In this document: positions 30,447 to 38,164 of the stretch, in pieces | How the letters are laid out: each line of letters opens with the position of its first letter | Position numbering within the stretch: the stretch's first letter is position 1 | From: Isoptericola sediminis | Lineage (GTDB): Bacteria; Actinomycetota; Actinomycetes; Actinomycetales; Cellulomonadaceae | DNA length: 64,000 nt | Direction of reading: 5' to 3' | Assembly (NCBI RefSeq): GCF_013085345.1 | Contig: NZ_JABFAJ010000024.1 | Location: forward strand, 62,001-126,000 | Translations under genes and position numbers: made by a program | Notes under the pieces: generated by a model | The model's database searches: none | Told to the model about the DNA's origin: nothing | The model's input: the letters and a program-made list of their open reading frames with translations, nothing else

Positions 30447-31243
30447 TGCCCCGCGCCCCCCGTGAGTACGCCGAGCCCTACCCGCACCCCTCCGGTGCCA
30501 CGCCGCCGGACATCCCCGCCCAGTTCGTGCCGAACCACGTCGCCGTCGTCATGGACGGCAACGGCCGGTGGGCCAACGCGCGCGGGCTGTCCCGGATCGA
30601 GGGGCACAAGGAGGGCGAGAAGTCGCTGCTCGACGTCGTGGCGGGCGCGGTGCAGATCGGGGTCAAGCACGTCTCGGCGTACGCGTTCAGCACGGAGAAC
30701 TGGAAGCGGTCGCCGGAGGAGGTGAAGTTCCTCCTGGGCTTCAACCGGGACGTCATCCGCCGGCGCCGGGACGAGATGGCGTCCTGGGGCGTGCGGATCC
30801 GCTGGGCGGGGAGGCGTCCGAAGCTGTGGGGCTCGGTGATCGACGAGCTCCAGCGGGCCGAGGAGATGACCAAGGACAACGACCGCTGCACGCTGACCAT
30901 GTGCGTGAACTACGGCGGACGCGCGGAGATCGCCGACGCGGCGGCGGCGATCGCGCGGGACGCCGTGGACGGGAAGATCAACCCGGCGCGCGTGACCGAG
31001 AATACGATCCAGCAGTACCTCGACGAGCCGGACCTGCCGGACGTCGACCTGTTCCTGCGGTCCTCGGGCGAGCAGCGCACCAGCAACTTCATGATCTGGC
31101 AGGCCGCGTACGCCGAGCTGGTGTTCCTGCCCGAGCCGTGGCCGGACGTGGACCGGCGGCACCTGTGGAGGGCGGTCGAGGAGTTCGCGCGCCGCGACCG
31201 GCGCTACGGCGGGGCCGTGGACGTCCCGGGCGCGTCGGCCTGA
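30446..31243 (+). CDS. uppS: isoprenyl (polyprenyl) diphosphate synthase, cis type
   Basis: The 265-residue protein has the cis-prenyltransferase motifs [17 protein letters not shown] (catalytic Asp, substrate P-loop), [13 protein letters not shown], and [19 protein letters not shown]. It lengthens allylic diphosphates with isopentenyl diphosphate to make the C50/C55 carrier lipid for peptidoglycan and mannan precursors. Actinobacteria often have two such enzymes, so chain length (decaprenyl or medium) is not certain from sequence. Start ATG 30446, coupled to recO. Confidence 0.95.
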   Translation: MPRAPREYAEPYPHPSGATPPDIPAQFVPNHVAVVMDGNGRWANARGLSRIEGHKEGEKSLLDVVAGAVQIGVKHVSAYAFSTENWKRSPEEVKFLLGFNRDVIRRRRDEMASWGVRIRWAGRRPKLWGSVIDELQRAEEMTKDNDRCTLTMCVNYGGRAEIADAAAAIARDAVDGKINPARVTENTIQQYLDEPDLPDVDLFLRSSGEQRTSNFMIWQAAYAELVFLPEPWPDVDRRHLWRAVEEFARRDRRYGGAVDVPGASA

Positions 31244-31246
31244 CGC

Positions 31247-31340
31247 CGAACAGGTGACGCCCGTCCGAGATCGCGTTCACGGGCCCCCAGGGGGCCCTCC
31301 ACTTCGGGATCGACGACCTCGGACGGGCGTCATCTGTTCG
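31247..31340. terminator. composite inverted repeat between uppS and the siderophore-binding gene
   Basis: Arms of 23 bases (31247-31269 and 31318-31340) pair with one G/T mismatch. The 48-base interior contains a second palindrome (GGGCCCCC-A-GGGGGCCC). It lies between two convergent stop codons, so bidirectional termination is the simplest role. It is larger than a normal terminator. Confidence 0.75.
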
Positions 31341-31358
31341 ACGACGTGTCGTGACGAC

Positions 31359-32429
31359 TCAGCTCTCGTCGTACAGCGCCGCGAGCTGGTCGACGATCGC
31401 GGGGACGCCGTCCGGCCAGTCGTAGGACAGGGCCGTGGGCGGCGAGACGGAGGAGACGGCGACGTTGCCGACGACCTTGACGACGTTCCCGTCGGCGATC
31501 GCCGGGACCGCCTGGAGCTCGTCGGACTCGCCGAACGTCTCGGCCTCGGACTCGGTGTACGTGTAGGCGATGACGACGTCCGACTCGAGCTTGTCCAGCT
31601 CCTCGTAGGACAGCGCGTAGAAGAACCCGCCGTCGGAGGTGTCGAGCTCCGCCACGGCCGGTGCGGACTCGATGCCCAGCTTCTCCAGGATGCTCACCCG
31701 GGGGTCGGCCGGCGTGTAGACGTACACCTGGCCCTCGGAGGGGGAGTCGACGATCGCGGCGAACGTCTCGCCCTCGAGCTCGGGGTGCTCGGCGGCGAGG
31801 TCGGCGAAGTAGGCGTCGATGTCCGACAGGACCTGCTCACCGGCCTCGGAACGGCCCAGGGCCTCGGCGGTGATCGTGATGGTCTCGTCCCACGGGGTGG
31901 TCCACGGGTTCTCGGGGTAGGCCACGACGGGGGCGATGTCGGAGAGCACGTCGTACTGCTCCTCGGTCAGGCCCGAGTACGGGGCGAGGATGAGGTCGGG
32001 GTCGGCCTCGACGAACTCCTCGTAGGGCACGGAGGCGCCGGCTTCCGGGTCGGTGAAGATGACCGGCTCCTCGGCGCCCAGGGCCTCGTACTCCTCGGCG
32101 ACCCAGGGCACGAGCGCCTGCTCGCCCACGGTGAAGACCTGCTCGGCGACGCCGACGGGCGCGACCCCGACGGCCAGGGCCGCCTCGGTGGAGCCCCAGC
32201 CCCAGGTGGCCACCCGCTGCGGCTCGGACTCGATCGTGGTTTCGCCGAAGGCGTGGGTCATCGTGACCGGGAACTCGTCGGTGGCGCCCGCGGAGCCCGC
32301 CGACTCCTCGGCGGCGGTCTCCTCCCCGGAGCCGGCCTCGAGCTCGGCGTCGCCGGAGCAGGCGGTCAGCATCAGGGTGCCCACGGCGGCGAGGCCGACG
32401 GCGGTGGTCAGGGAGCGGCGACGACGCAC
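31359..32429 (-). CDS. iron-siderophore ABC transporter substrate-binding lipoprotein
   Basis: The 356-residue protein has a lipoprotein signal (LTTAVGLAAVGTLMLTAC, lipobox LTAC), a short acidic linker and a periplasmic-binding fold of the FecB/FepB type (EPQRVATWGWGSTEAALAVG, DPDLILAPYSGLTEEQYDVL, AYPENPWTTPWDE, SSVSPPTALSYDWPDGV). It delivers a ferric siderophore to the FecCD-type permeases encoded upstream. The ligand cannot be named. A DtxR-type box 46 bases upstream gives it a private iron-regulated promoter at the end of the operon. Confidence 0.93.
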   Translation of the reverse strand: MRRRRSLTTAVGLAAVGTLMLTACSGDAELEAGSGEETAAEESAGSAGATDEFPVTMTHAFGETTIESEPQRVATWGWGSTEAALAVGVAPVGVAEQVFTVGEQALVPWVAEEYEALGAEEPVIFTDPEAGASVPYEEFVEADPDLILAPYSGLTEEQYDVLSDIAPVVAYPENPWTTPWDETITITAEALGRSEAGEQVLSDIDAYFADLAAEHPELEGETFAAIVDSPSEGQVYVYTPADPRVSILEKLGIESAPAVAELDTSDGGFFYALSYEELDKLESDVVIAYTYTESEAETFGESDELQAVPAIADGNVVKVVGNVAVSSVSPPTALSYDWPDGVPAIVDQLAALYDES

Positions 32430-32474
32430 AGGTTCTCCTCGGTGTGCTCACGGCGAACCGTGAGGGCGGGTAAG

Positions 32475-32493
32475 TGAGGCAAGGCTAACCTCA
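32475..32493 (-). promoter_or_regulatory. DtxR/IdeR iron box overlapping a stop codon
   Basis: TGAGGCAAGGCTAACCTCA (plus strand) agrees well with the actinobacterial iron box TTAGGTTAGSCTAACCTAA. Its last three bases are the complement of the ATPase gene stop codon. It precedes the substrate-binding gene, so iron-bound DtxR/IdeR should repress that gene. Confidence 0.8.
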
Positions 32494-33360
32494 TTTGTCG
32501 ACCGAGTGGAAGGGAGTGTGACGTCGCCCACGCGGGTGCCGGCCCACCGGGACGACCATCGGGGTGCCCGAGACCGGGTCGGGCACGACCTGCGCGTCGA
32601 GGCCGAACGCGTCCAGGACCGTGCGGGCGTCGAGCACCTCGGCCGGCGGTCCCTCGGCCACGACCCGCCCCGCGCTCATCACGACCAGGTGGTCCGCGTA
32701 ACGGGCGGCCAGGTTGAGCTCGTGCAGCACCATGACCACGGTGGTGCCCCGCTCCGCGTTGAGGTCGGCGAGCAGGTCCAGCAGCTCCACCTGGTGGGCG
32801 ACGTCCAGGAACGTCGTGGGCTCGTCCAGGAGCACGACGCCGGTCTCCTGGGCGAGCACCATCGCCACCCAGACGCGCTGCCGCTGACCGCCGGAGAGCT
32901 CGGCCACCGGCCGGTCGGCGAGGTCGGCGACGCCGGTGGCCTCCAGGGCCCGCCGCACGACGGCGTCGTCGTCGCTGGAGTGCCGGCCGAACCAGCCCTG
33001 GTGCGGGTAGCGGCCCCGGCCCACCAGCTCGGCCACGCGGACGCCGTCGGGCGCGACGGAGGTCTGAGGCAGGACGCCGACGGACCGGGCCAGCTCCTTG
33101 CGGGGCATGGTGGTGACGTCCCGGTCGCCGAGGGTGACCCGCCCGGCCTCGAGCGGGTGCAGCCGGGCCAGGCCGCGCAGCAGCGTCGACTTGCCGCACG
33201 CGTTCGGCCCGACGACGGCGGTGACCCGGCCCGCGGGCAGCGTGAGGTCGAGGTCCTCGATGACGCGGTGCCCGTCGTACCCGATCGAGACCCCGTGCGC
33301 GACGAGCGCGCCGGTGGTGCCGTGCGCCGGGCGGGTGTCGGTGTGCGGGACGTCGATCAT
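32491..33360 (-). CDS. iron-siderophore ABC transporter ATP-binding protein
   Basis: The 289-residue ATPase has Walker A GPNACGKST, signature LSGGQRQRV, Walker B VVLLDEPTT and the H-loop VLHELN, in FecE/FepC-type context (SIGYDGHRVIEDLDLTLPAG, VGVLPQ, RGRYPHQGWFGRHSSDDDAV). It powers the two permeases encoded just upstream. ATG 33360 overlaps the permease stop by four bases. The stop codon lies inside an iron box for the next gene. Confidence 0.95.
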   Translation of the reverse strand: MIDVPHTDTRPAHGTTGALVAHGVSIGYDGHRVIEDLDLTLPAGRVTAVVGPNACGKSTLLRGLARLHPLEAGRVTLGDRDVTTMPRKELARSVGVLPQTSVAPDGVRVAELVGRGRYPHQGWFGRHSSDDDAVVRRALEATGVADLADRPVAELSGGQRQRVWVAMVLAQETGVVLLDEPTTFLDVAHQVELLDLLADLNAERGTTVVMVLHELNLAARYADHLVVMSAGRVVAEGPPAEVLDARTVLDAFGLDAQVVPDPVSGTPMVVPVGRHPRGRRHTPFHSVDK

Positions 33361-34418
33361 GCGCGGGTTCTCTTCTCGTGGGTGGCGAGCAGCCACAGCA
33401 GGTACGGGGCGCCGACCAGGCCGGTGACGATGCCGGTCGGGGCGGCCACACCGAGCACGGCGTGCTCGGCGACGATGTCGGCGGCCAGGACCAGGGTCGC
33501 ACCGGTGGCGACGGACACGGACAGGGCCGGGCCGCCGTCGTCCACCAGACGACGGGCGATCGCCGGGGCGACGAGGGCGACGAACGCCAGCGGCCCGACG
33601 ACGGAGGTCGCCAGCGCGACGAGGCCGACCGCGGTGAGCAGCGTGCCGACCCGGGCGGCGTCGGTGGGTACGCCGAGCCCACGGGCGTGGTCGTCGCCGA
33701 GGGCGAGCGGAGCCTGCCAGCGGGAGATCGCCGCGACCACCACGGCCAGGACCGCGAGACCCAGTCCGAGCACCCCGAGCTCGGTGCCGCGCACGTCGGC
33801 GACGCTGCCCACGGTCCAGACCAGGGCGGACGCGGCGTCGCGCTGGTCGGCGCTCGCGAGCATCCAGGCGAGCACCGAGGAGGCGAGATAGGCGAACCCG
33901 ACGCCGACGAGCACGAACCGGATCGAGTGCAGGCCCTGGCGCCAGGCGAAGAACCAGATGAGCAGCGCGATCACCCCCGCGCCGACGAACGCCCCGGCCG
34001 AGACGGCCAGGCCCGTCAGCCCGAGGCCGAGCATCGCGACGACCGCTCCGACCGAGGCGCCGGTGGCGATCCCGAGGATGTCGGGGCTGGCCAGCGGGTT
34101 GCGCAGGGTCGACTGGAACAGGGCCCCGGCGAGGCCGAACGCGGCGCCGGCGAGCAGGGCCGCGGCCAGCCGCGGCAGCCGCAGGCGCTGCACGATGAAC
34201 AGGTCGCCGTCGTCACCGACACCGACGGCGGCCAGCAGCGCCCGGCCGGGGGTGAGCGAGGCCGCGCCGAGCGTGAGGGCCAGACCGGCCAGCGCCACCG
34301 CGAGGACCGCGAGCGCGCCGAGGACGAGGGCGAGGCGCCGTCGGCGGCGGCGGCGCAGGGAGCCGACGGGGTCGGTGGCCGGGGTGGCCGACGGGGTGGC
34401 GGGGAGCGTCGTCGTCAT
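33357..34418 (-). CDS. FecCD-family iron-siderophore ABC permease (second)
   Basis: The 353-residue protein has an N-terminal Arg-rich stretch and about nine to ten membrane helices of the FecCD/BtuC family, with RLPRLAAALLAGAAFGLAGA, FQSTLRNPLASPDILGIATGAS, the coupling region ALGDDHARGLGV and VGPLAFVALVAPAIARRLV. It forms the membrane channel with the other permease. It is coupled at both ends: its start is one base from the first permease stop, and its stop overlaps the ATPase start. Confidence 0.95.
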   Translation of the reverse strand: MTTTLPATPSATPATDPVGSLRRRRRRRLALVLGALAVLAVALAGLALTLGAASLTPGRALLAAVGVGDDGDLFIVQRLRLPRLAAALLAGAAFGLAGALFQSTLRNPLASPDILGIATGASVGAVVAMLGLGLTGLAVSAGAFVGAGVIALLIWFFAWRQGLHSIRFVLVGVGFAYLASSVLAWMLASADQRDAASALVWTVGSVADVRGTELGVLGLGLAVLAVVVAAISRWQAPLALGDDHARGLGVPTDAARVGTLLTAVGLVALATSVVGPLAFVALVAPAIARRLVDDGGPALSVSVATGATLVLAADIVAEHAVLGVAAPTGIVTGLVGAPYLLWLLATHEKRTRA

Positions 34419-34419
34419 C

Positions 34420-35454
34420 TCACACCCCCGCGATCTTCCGGCCGCGGGCGACCGCGACGAGGACGGGTGCGCCGAGCGCTGCGGCGACCACGCCCGCCTC
34501 GAGCTCGCTGTGCGGCAGGACGAGCCGGCCGATGACGTCGGCCCCGAGCAGCATCACGGGTCCGAGCAGCGCCGACATCAGCAGCACCCAGCGGTAGTCG
34601 GTCCCGACCAGGCGGCGGGCGGCATGCGGGACGGCCAGACCGACGAGGGCGATGGGGCCGGCGAGCGACGTCGCCGCGCCGGCCAGCAGCACGATGGTCA
34701 GCCCGGCGACCGCCCGGGTGACACCGACGCGCTGACCCAGGCCCCGGGCGATGTCGTCACCGAGGGCGAGCATGTTGAGGCGGTGCGCGAGGCCGGCGGC
34801 CAGGACGGCGCCGACGGCGATGAACGGCAGCACCACGAGGAGCGTCTCCGTCCCGCGGCCCGTGAGCGACCCGACGGCCCAGAACCGGTAGAGGTTGAAC
34901 GCCTGCTGGTCGCGCAGCAGCACGAGCGTGATGAGCGGCGTGATGAGTGCGGTGACGGTCGCCCCGACGAGAGCGAGCTTGACCGGCTGCCCGGAGCCGA
35001 TGGAGAACACCAGGGCGGCCGCGGCCGCGGCGCCGAGGAAGGCGAACCACACGAACTGCGACGGTGCGGTGAGCCCGAGCAGCCACACGGCGCAGACGAC
35101 GGCGAACGACGCGCCGGAGTTCAGCCCGAGCAGACCGGGGTCGGCGATGGGGTTGCGGGTGACGCCCTGGATGACGGCACCGGCCACGCCCAGGGCCAGG
35201 CCGGCGGCGATCCCGACCAGGGCGCGCGGCACCCGCTGGCCGGCGATCACCTGGTGGTCGACGTCGCCCGCGACGGGGTCGGTGAGCGCCTGCCACACGA
35301 CGGGCAGGGACACGTCCCGCACCCCGAGCACCAGGCTCGCCACCACGACCGCGGCGAGGGCGGCGAGGGCGAGCAGGCAGGCGAGGACCCGGCGCCGGGT
35401 GCGGCGGGCGACCTGCTCGGCAGCAGTCGGCACGGTGGCTGGCGAGGTGAGCAT
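34420..35454 (-). CDS. FecCD-family iron-siderophore ABC permease (first)
   Basis: The 344-residue protein has the same family pattern as its partner: RVPRALVGIAAGLALGVAGA, IQGVTRNPIADPGLLGLNSGAS, coupling helix LGDDIARGLGQRVG and LAGPIALVGLAVPHAARRLV. Start at ATG 35454 overlaps the preceding VTT-gene stop by one base (TGATG). The two permeases are probably a heterodimer. Confidence 0.95.
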   Translation of the reverse strand: MLTSPATVPTAAEQVARRTRRRVLACLLALAALAAVVVASLVLGVRDVSLPVVWQALTDPVAGDVDHQVIAGQRVPRALVGIAAGLALGVAGAVIQGVTRNPIADPGLLGLNSGASFAVVCAVWLLGLTAPSQFVWFAFLGAAAAAALVFSIGSGQPVKLALVGATVTALITPLITLVLLRDQQAFNLYRFWAVGSLTGRGTETLLVVLPFIAVGAVLAAGLAHRLNMLALGDDIARGLGQRVGVTRAVAGLTIVLLAGAATSLAGPIALVGLAVPHAARRLVGTDYRWVLLMSALLGPVMLLGADVIGRLVLPHSELEAGVVAAALGAPVLVAVARGRKIAGV

Positions 35455-35999
35455 CAGACCTCGTCCGGCTGGGGTGCGGCGGTCCGGTGCCGGGACCGGC
35501 GACGGAGCAGCAACCACACGGTGAGGCCCGCCGCCAGCACGGCCAGGGCGGCGAGCACGGCCGGCTGCTCGAGGAACAGCAGGACGGCGCCCCAGACGAC
35601 CGCGGTGCCGACCGTGGTCCAGATCGCCGCCCAGATCAGGGAGCCGAAGGTCAGCGCCACGAGGTAGCGGCCGAACGGCATCCGCAGGTAGCCGGCGGCG
35701 AGGTTGACCACCGTCTGGATGCCGACGGTGAAGAAGGAGAAGGTCACCGCCGGCGGGCCCCACCGATGGATCCGGTCGATGACCCGGGTCGCGCGGTCGC
35801 CGGTCAGGAGCTCGGCGGCGCGGGTGCGCACCGTGCCGCGGGCGACGCCGCGGCCCAGCCAGTAGGTGGCCCCGGCGCGCACCATGACGAGGCAGAACGC
35901 GGCCAGGTACACGATCCAGAAGGGGAATCCGTCCAGCGTGAACACACCCTGGCGCTCGGCGTCCTCGGACGCGGCGACGACCAGGTGAGCGGTGACCAT
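35454..35999 (-). CDS. VTT/DedA-like small membrane protein heading the iron operon
   Basis: The 181-residue protein has the SNARE-associated (VTT/DedA) pattern: GATYWLGRGVARG, DRIHRWGPPAVTFSFFTVGIQTVVNLAAGYLRMPFGRYLVALTFGSLIW and two to three further helices with a basic tail. DedA-family proteins are proton-dependent lipid-linked transporters or scramblases. It is shorter than usual DedA (about 200 residues). It is translationally coupled to the siderophore permease genes and lies directly behind an iron box, so it appears to be co-regulated by iron. A role in uptake is inference only. Confidence 0.75.
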   Translation of the reverse strand: MVTAHLVVAASEDAERQGVFTLDGFPFWIVYLAAFCLVMVRAGATYWLGRGVARGTVRTRAAELLTGDRATRVIDRIHRWGPPAVTFSFFTVGIQTVVNLAAGYLRMPFGRYLVALTFGSLIWAAIWTTVGTAVVWGAVLLFLEQPAVLAALAVLAAGLTVWLLLRRRSRHRTAAPQPDEV

Positions 36000-36016
36000 G
36001 GCCCCATTGTGCCCTG

Positions 36017-36035
36017 TGAGGTATGCCTGTCCTTA
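36017..36035 (-). promoter_or_regulatory. candidate DtxR/IdeR iron box upstream of the VTT-siderophore operon
   Basis: On the minus strand TAAGGACAGGCATACCTCA matches 13 of 19 positions of TTAGGTTAGGCTAACCTAA, including both GG and CC cores. It sits 18 bases upstream of the VTT-gene ATG and just after the Fur/Zur-gene stop, so it probably controls the five-gene operon. Confidence 0.65.
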
Positions 36036-36045
36036 GTCGACTACG

Positions 36046-36441
36046 TCACAGTGCGCGGCAGTCGGCGCAGGTGCCCCAGAGCTCGATCGTGTGGTCGATG
36101 TCCGAGAAGCCCTGGGAGGCGCCGACCTCGGCGGCCCAGGCCTCGACCGTGGGGCCGTCGATCTCGACGGCTCGGCCGCACGAGCGGCACACCAGGTGGT
36201 GGTGGTGCTCGGTGCGGGCGCAGCGGCGGTACAGCGCCTCGCCGTCGTCCGTGCGTAGCACGTCGACGTCGCCGCCGTCGGCGAGCGCCTGCAGCGTCCG
36301 GTAGACCGTGGCGAGGCCGACGGCGTCACCGCGGTCGCGCAGCAGCTCGTGCAGCTGCTGCGCGCTGCGGAACTCGTCGCTGGCGTCGAGCGCCTCGGCG
36401 ACGGCTGCCCGCTGCTTGGTCATGCGCAGCGGTGTGTTCAT
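36046..36441 (-). CDS. zur: Fur-family metalloregulator, probably Zur
   Basis: The 131-residue protein has the Fur winged helix (MTKQRAAVAEALDASDEFRS, VGLATVYRTLQALADGGDVD) and the metal-binding C-terminal half (RTEHHHHLVCRSCG and CADCRAL, with the CxxC pairs of the structural zinc site). It is encoded directly after znuB and overlaps its stop by four bases; the operon has a Zur-type box at its head. Zinc control is therefore more likely than iron, since DtxR boxes control iron genes next door. Specificity is inferred from context. Confidence 0.9.
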   Translation of the reverse strand: MNTPLRMTKQRAAVAEALDASDEFRSAQQLHELLRDRGDAVGLATVYRTLQALADGGDVDVLRTDDGEALYRRCARTEHHHHLVCRSCGRAVEIDGPTVEAWAAEVGASQGFSDIDHTIELWGTCADCRAL

Positions 36442-37364
36442 TCGCAGTCTCCTTGCGCGGACGTCCGGGCGGCCACCTGGACGTCGTCGGGGATGTCGGG
36501 GTGCGGGTCGCCGGCGGGACGGCGACGGGCGAGCAGCGGGTGCAGCCCCGCGACCAGGGCGTAGACGCCGATCGCGAGCACCACGATGAGGGCACCGGGG
36601 GACAGCGGGTACCAGTAGGTGATGCTGAGCCCGGTGACGCACACCGCCACGCCCGTGACCGAGCCGACGGCCATGGTGCGGCGGAAGGAGTGTGTCACGA
36701 GCTGCCCGATCGCCACGGGCACGATCATCAGGGCCGAGACGAGCAGCAGCCCCACCACCCGCATCGCCACGGTGACGGTCAGGGCCGCCAGGACCGCGAC
36801 CGCCATGTTGAGCGCCCAGACGGGCAGGCCGGAGGAGATCGCGAACTCCTCGTCGTGGCTGACCGAGAACAACGCGGGACGCAGCCCGACGCCGAGCACG
36901 AGGATCAGCAGGCACAGGACCACGGTGAGGACGAGGTCGGTGGTCGTGACCGTCGAGATCGACCCGAACAGGTACGACATGAGGCTGCCGGACGACCCGC
37001 CCGCGATGCCGATGATCAGCACACCGCCCGCGATGCCGCCGTAGAACATGATCGCCAGCGCCAGGTCGCCGGAGGTGCGCCCGCGGCGTCGGACGACCTC
37101 GATGAGGACCGAGCCGATGACGGCGGCGACGACGGCGCCCGGGATGGCCAGCACGTCGTTGGGCGCCAGACCCATGGCCGACCCGATGAGCCAGCCGAGG
37201 GCGACGCCGGTCAGGGCGACGTGGCCGATGCCGTCGCCGAGCAGGGCGAGGCGTCGCTGGACGAGGTAGGTGCCGACCACCGGGGCGGCCGCGCCGACGA
37301 GCAGGGCGGCCAGCAGGGCGCGCTGCATGAGGGGGTCGGTGAGCATGAAGGCGATCTCGGTCAC
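36438..37364 (-). CDS. znuB: zinc/manganese ABC transporter permease
   Basis: The 308-residue protein is an ABC-3 family permease with about eight helices: VGTYLVQRRLALLGDGIGHVALTGVALGWL, PGAVVAAVIGSVLIEVVRRRG, DLALAIMFYGGIAGGVLI, MRVVGLLLVSALMIVPVAIG. It forms the channel for the ZnuA-delivered metal. GTG 37364 overlaps the znuC stop by four bases. The C-terminal 40 residues are polar and cytoplasmic. Confidence 0.93.
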   Translation of the reverse strand: MTEIAFMLTDPLMQRALLAALLVGAAAPVVGTYLVQRRLALLGDGIGHVALTGVALGWLIGSAMGLAPNDVLAIPGAVVAAVIGSVLIEVVRRRGRTSGDLALAIMFYGGIAGGVLIIGIAGGSSGSLMSYLFGSISTVTTTDLVLTVVLCLLILVLGVGLRPALFSVSHDEEFAISSGLPVWALNMAVAVLAALTVTVAMRVVGLLLVSALMIVPVAIGQLVTHSFRRTMAVGSVTGVAVCVTGLSITYWYPLSPGALIVVLAIGVYALVAGLHPLLARRRPAGDPHPDIPDDVQVAARTSAQGDCE

Positions 37365-38164
37365 GGCCGCGCCTCCTGCTCGCTCTCGAACGGGGTGTCG
37401 GTCAGGCCGAGCCCGGATCCGCTGACGGCGGGCACCTCGGAGGTGTGAGGGTGGATGTGCTCGTGCCCTTCCGTGCCGTGCTCGCCGTGCGGGCGCGGGG
37501 GAGCGCCGTCGTGCACGACGCGTCCGTGACGCAGCACGACCGCCCGGCTGATGAGCCCCGCGAGCTCGCCGAGCTCGTGCAGCACCACCAGGACGGTCAG
37601 GCCGTCGTCGACGAGTCGGGCCATGGTGGCGGCGAACGCCTCCTGGCTGGGCCGGTCGACGCCGGCGACGGGTTCGTCCAGGACCAGCACCTCGGGGCTG
37701 CGCACCAGCGCCCGGGCGATGAGGACCCGCTGCTGCTGGCCGCCGGAGAGCCGGTTCGTGGCGTCGTCGGCGCGGTCGGCCAGACCGACCTGGGCCAGCG
37801 CCTCGCGCGCCTGGCGTCGCCAGCCGCGTGGCAGGGTGAGGCGACCCCGGTGCAGCAGCCCGGAGGCCACGACCTCGGCGGCGGTCGAGGGCACGCCGGC
37901 GGCTGCGCTGACCCGCTGCGGCACGTAGCCGATGCGGTCCCAGGGGACGTCGGACCCGCGCCGGTGGCCGAGCAGGTCGACCTCGCCGCGGGTGGGTTCC
38001 AGCACGCCGACGACGGTGCGGACCAGGGTGGACTTGCCCGACCCGTTGGCACCGAGCAGGGCGACGACCTCGCCGGGGTCGACGCGCAGGTCCACCCCGC
38101 GCAGCACGTGGCTGGCGCCGAGGTGGACGTGCAGGTCGCGGACGTCGATCGCGGGGGCCGTCAT
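37361..38164 (-). CDS. znuC: zinc/manganese ABC transporter ATP-binding protein
   Basis: The 267-residue ATPase has Walker A GANGSGKST, signature LSGGQQQRV, Walker B VLVLDEPV and H-loop VLHELGE. The C-terminal tail is unusual: residues about 225-245 are His-rich (HGEHGTEGHEHIHPHT), a likely zinc-binding patch that many ZnuC proteins lack. The ATG at 38164 is preferred over an in-frame codon two positions upstream because it overlaps the znuA stop by four bases. Confidence 0.93.
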   Translation of the reverse strand: MTAPAIDVRDLHVHLGASHVLRGVDLRVDPGEVVALLGANGSGKSTLVRTVVGVLEPTRGEVDLLGHRRGSDVPWDRIGYVPQRVSAAAGVPSTAAEVVASGLLHRGRLTLPRGWRRQAREALAQVGLADRADDATNRLSGGQQQRVLIARALVRSPEVLVLDEPVAGVDRPSQEAFAATMARLVDDGLTVLVVLHELGELAGLISRAVVLRHGRVVHDGAPPRPHGEHGTEGHEHIHPHTSEVPAVSGSGLGLTDTPFESEQEARP

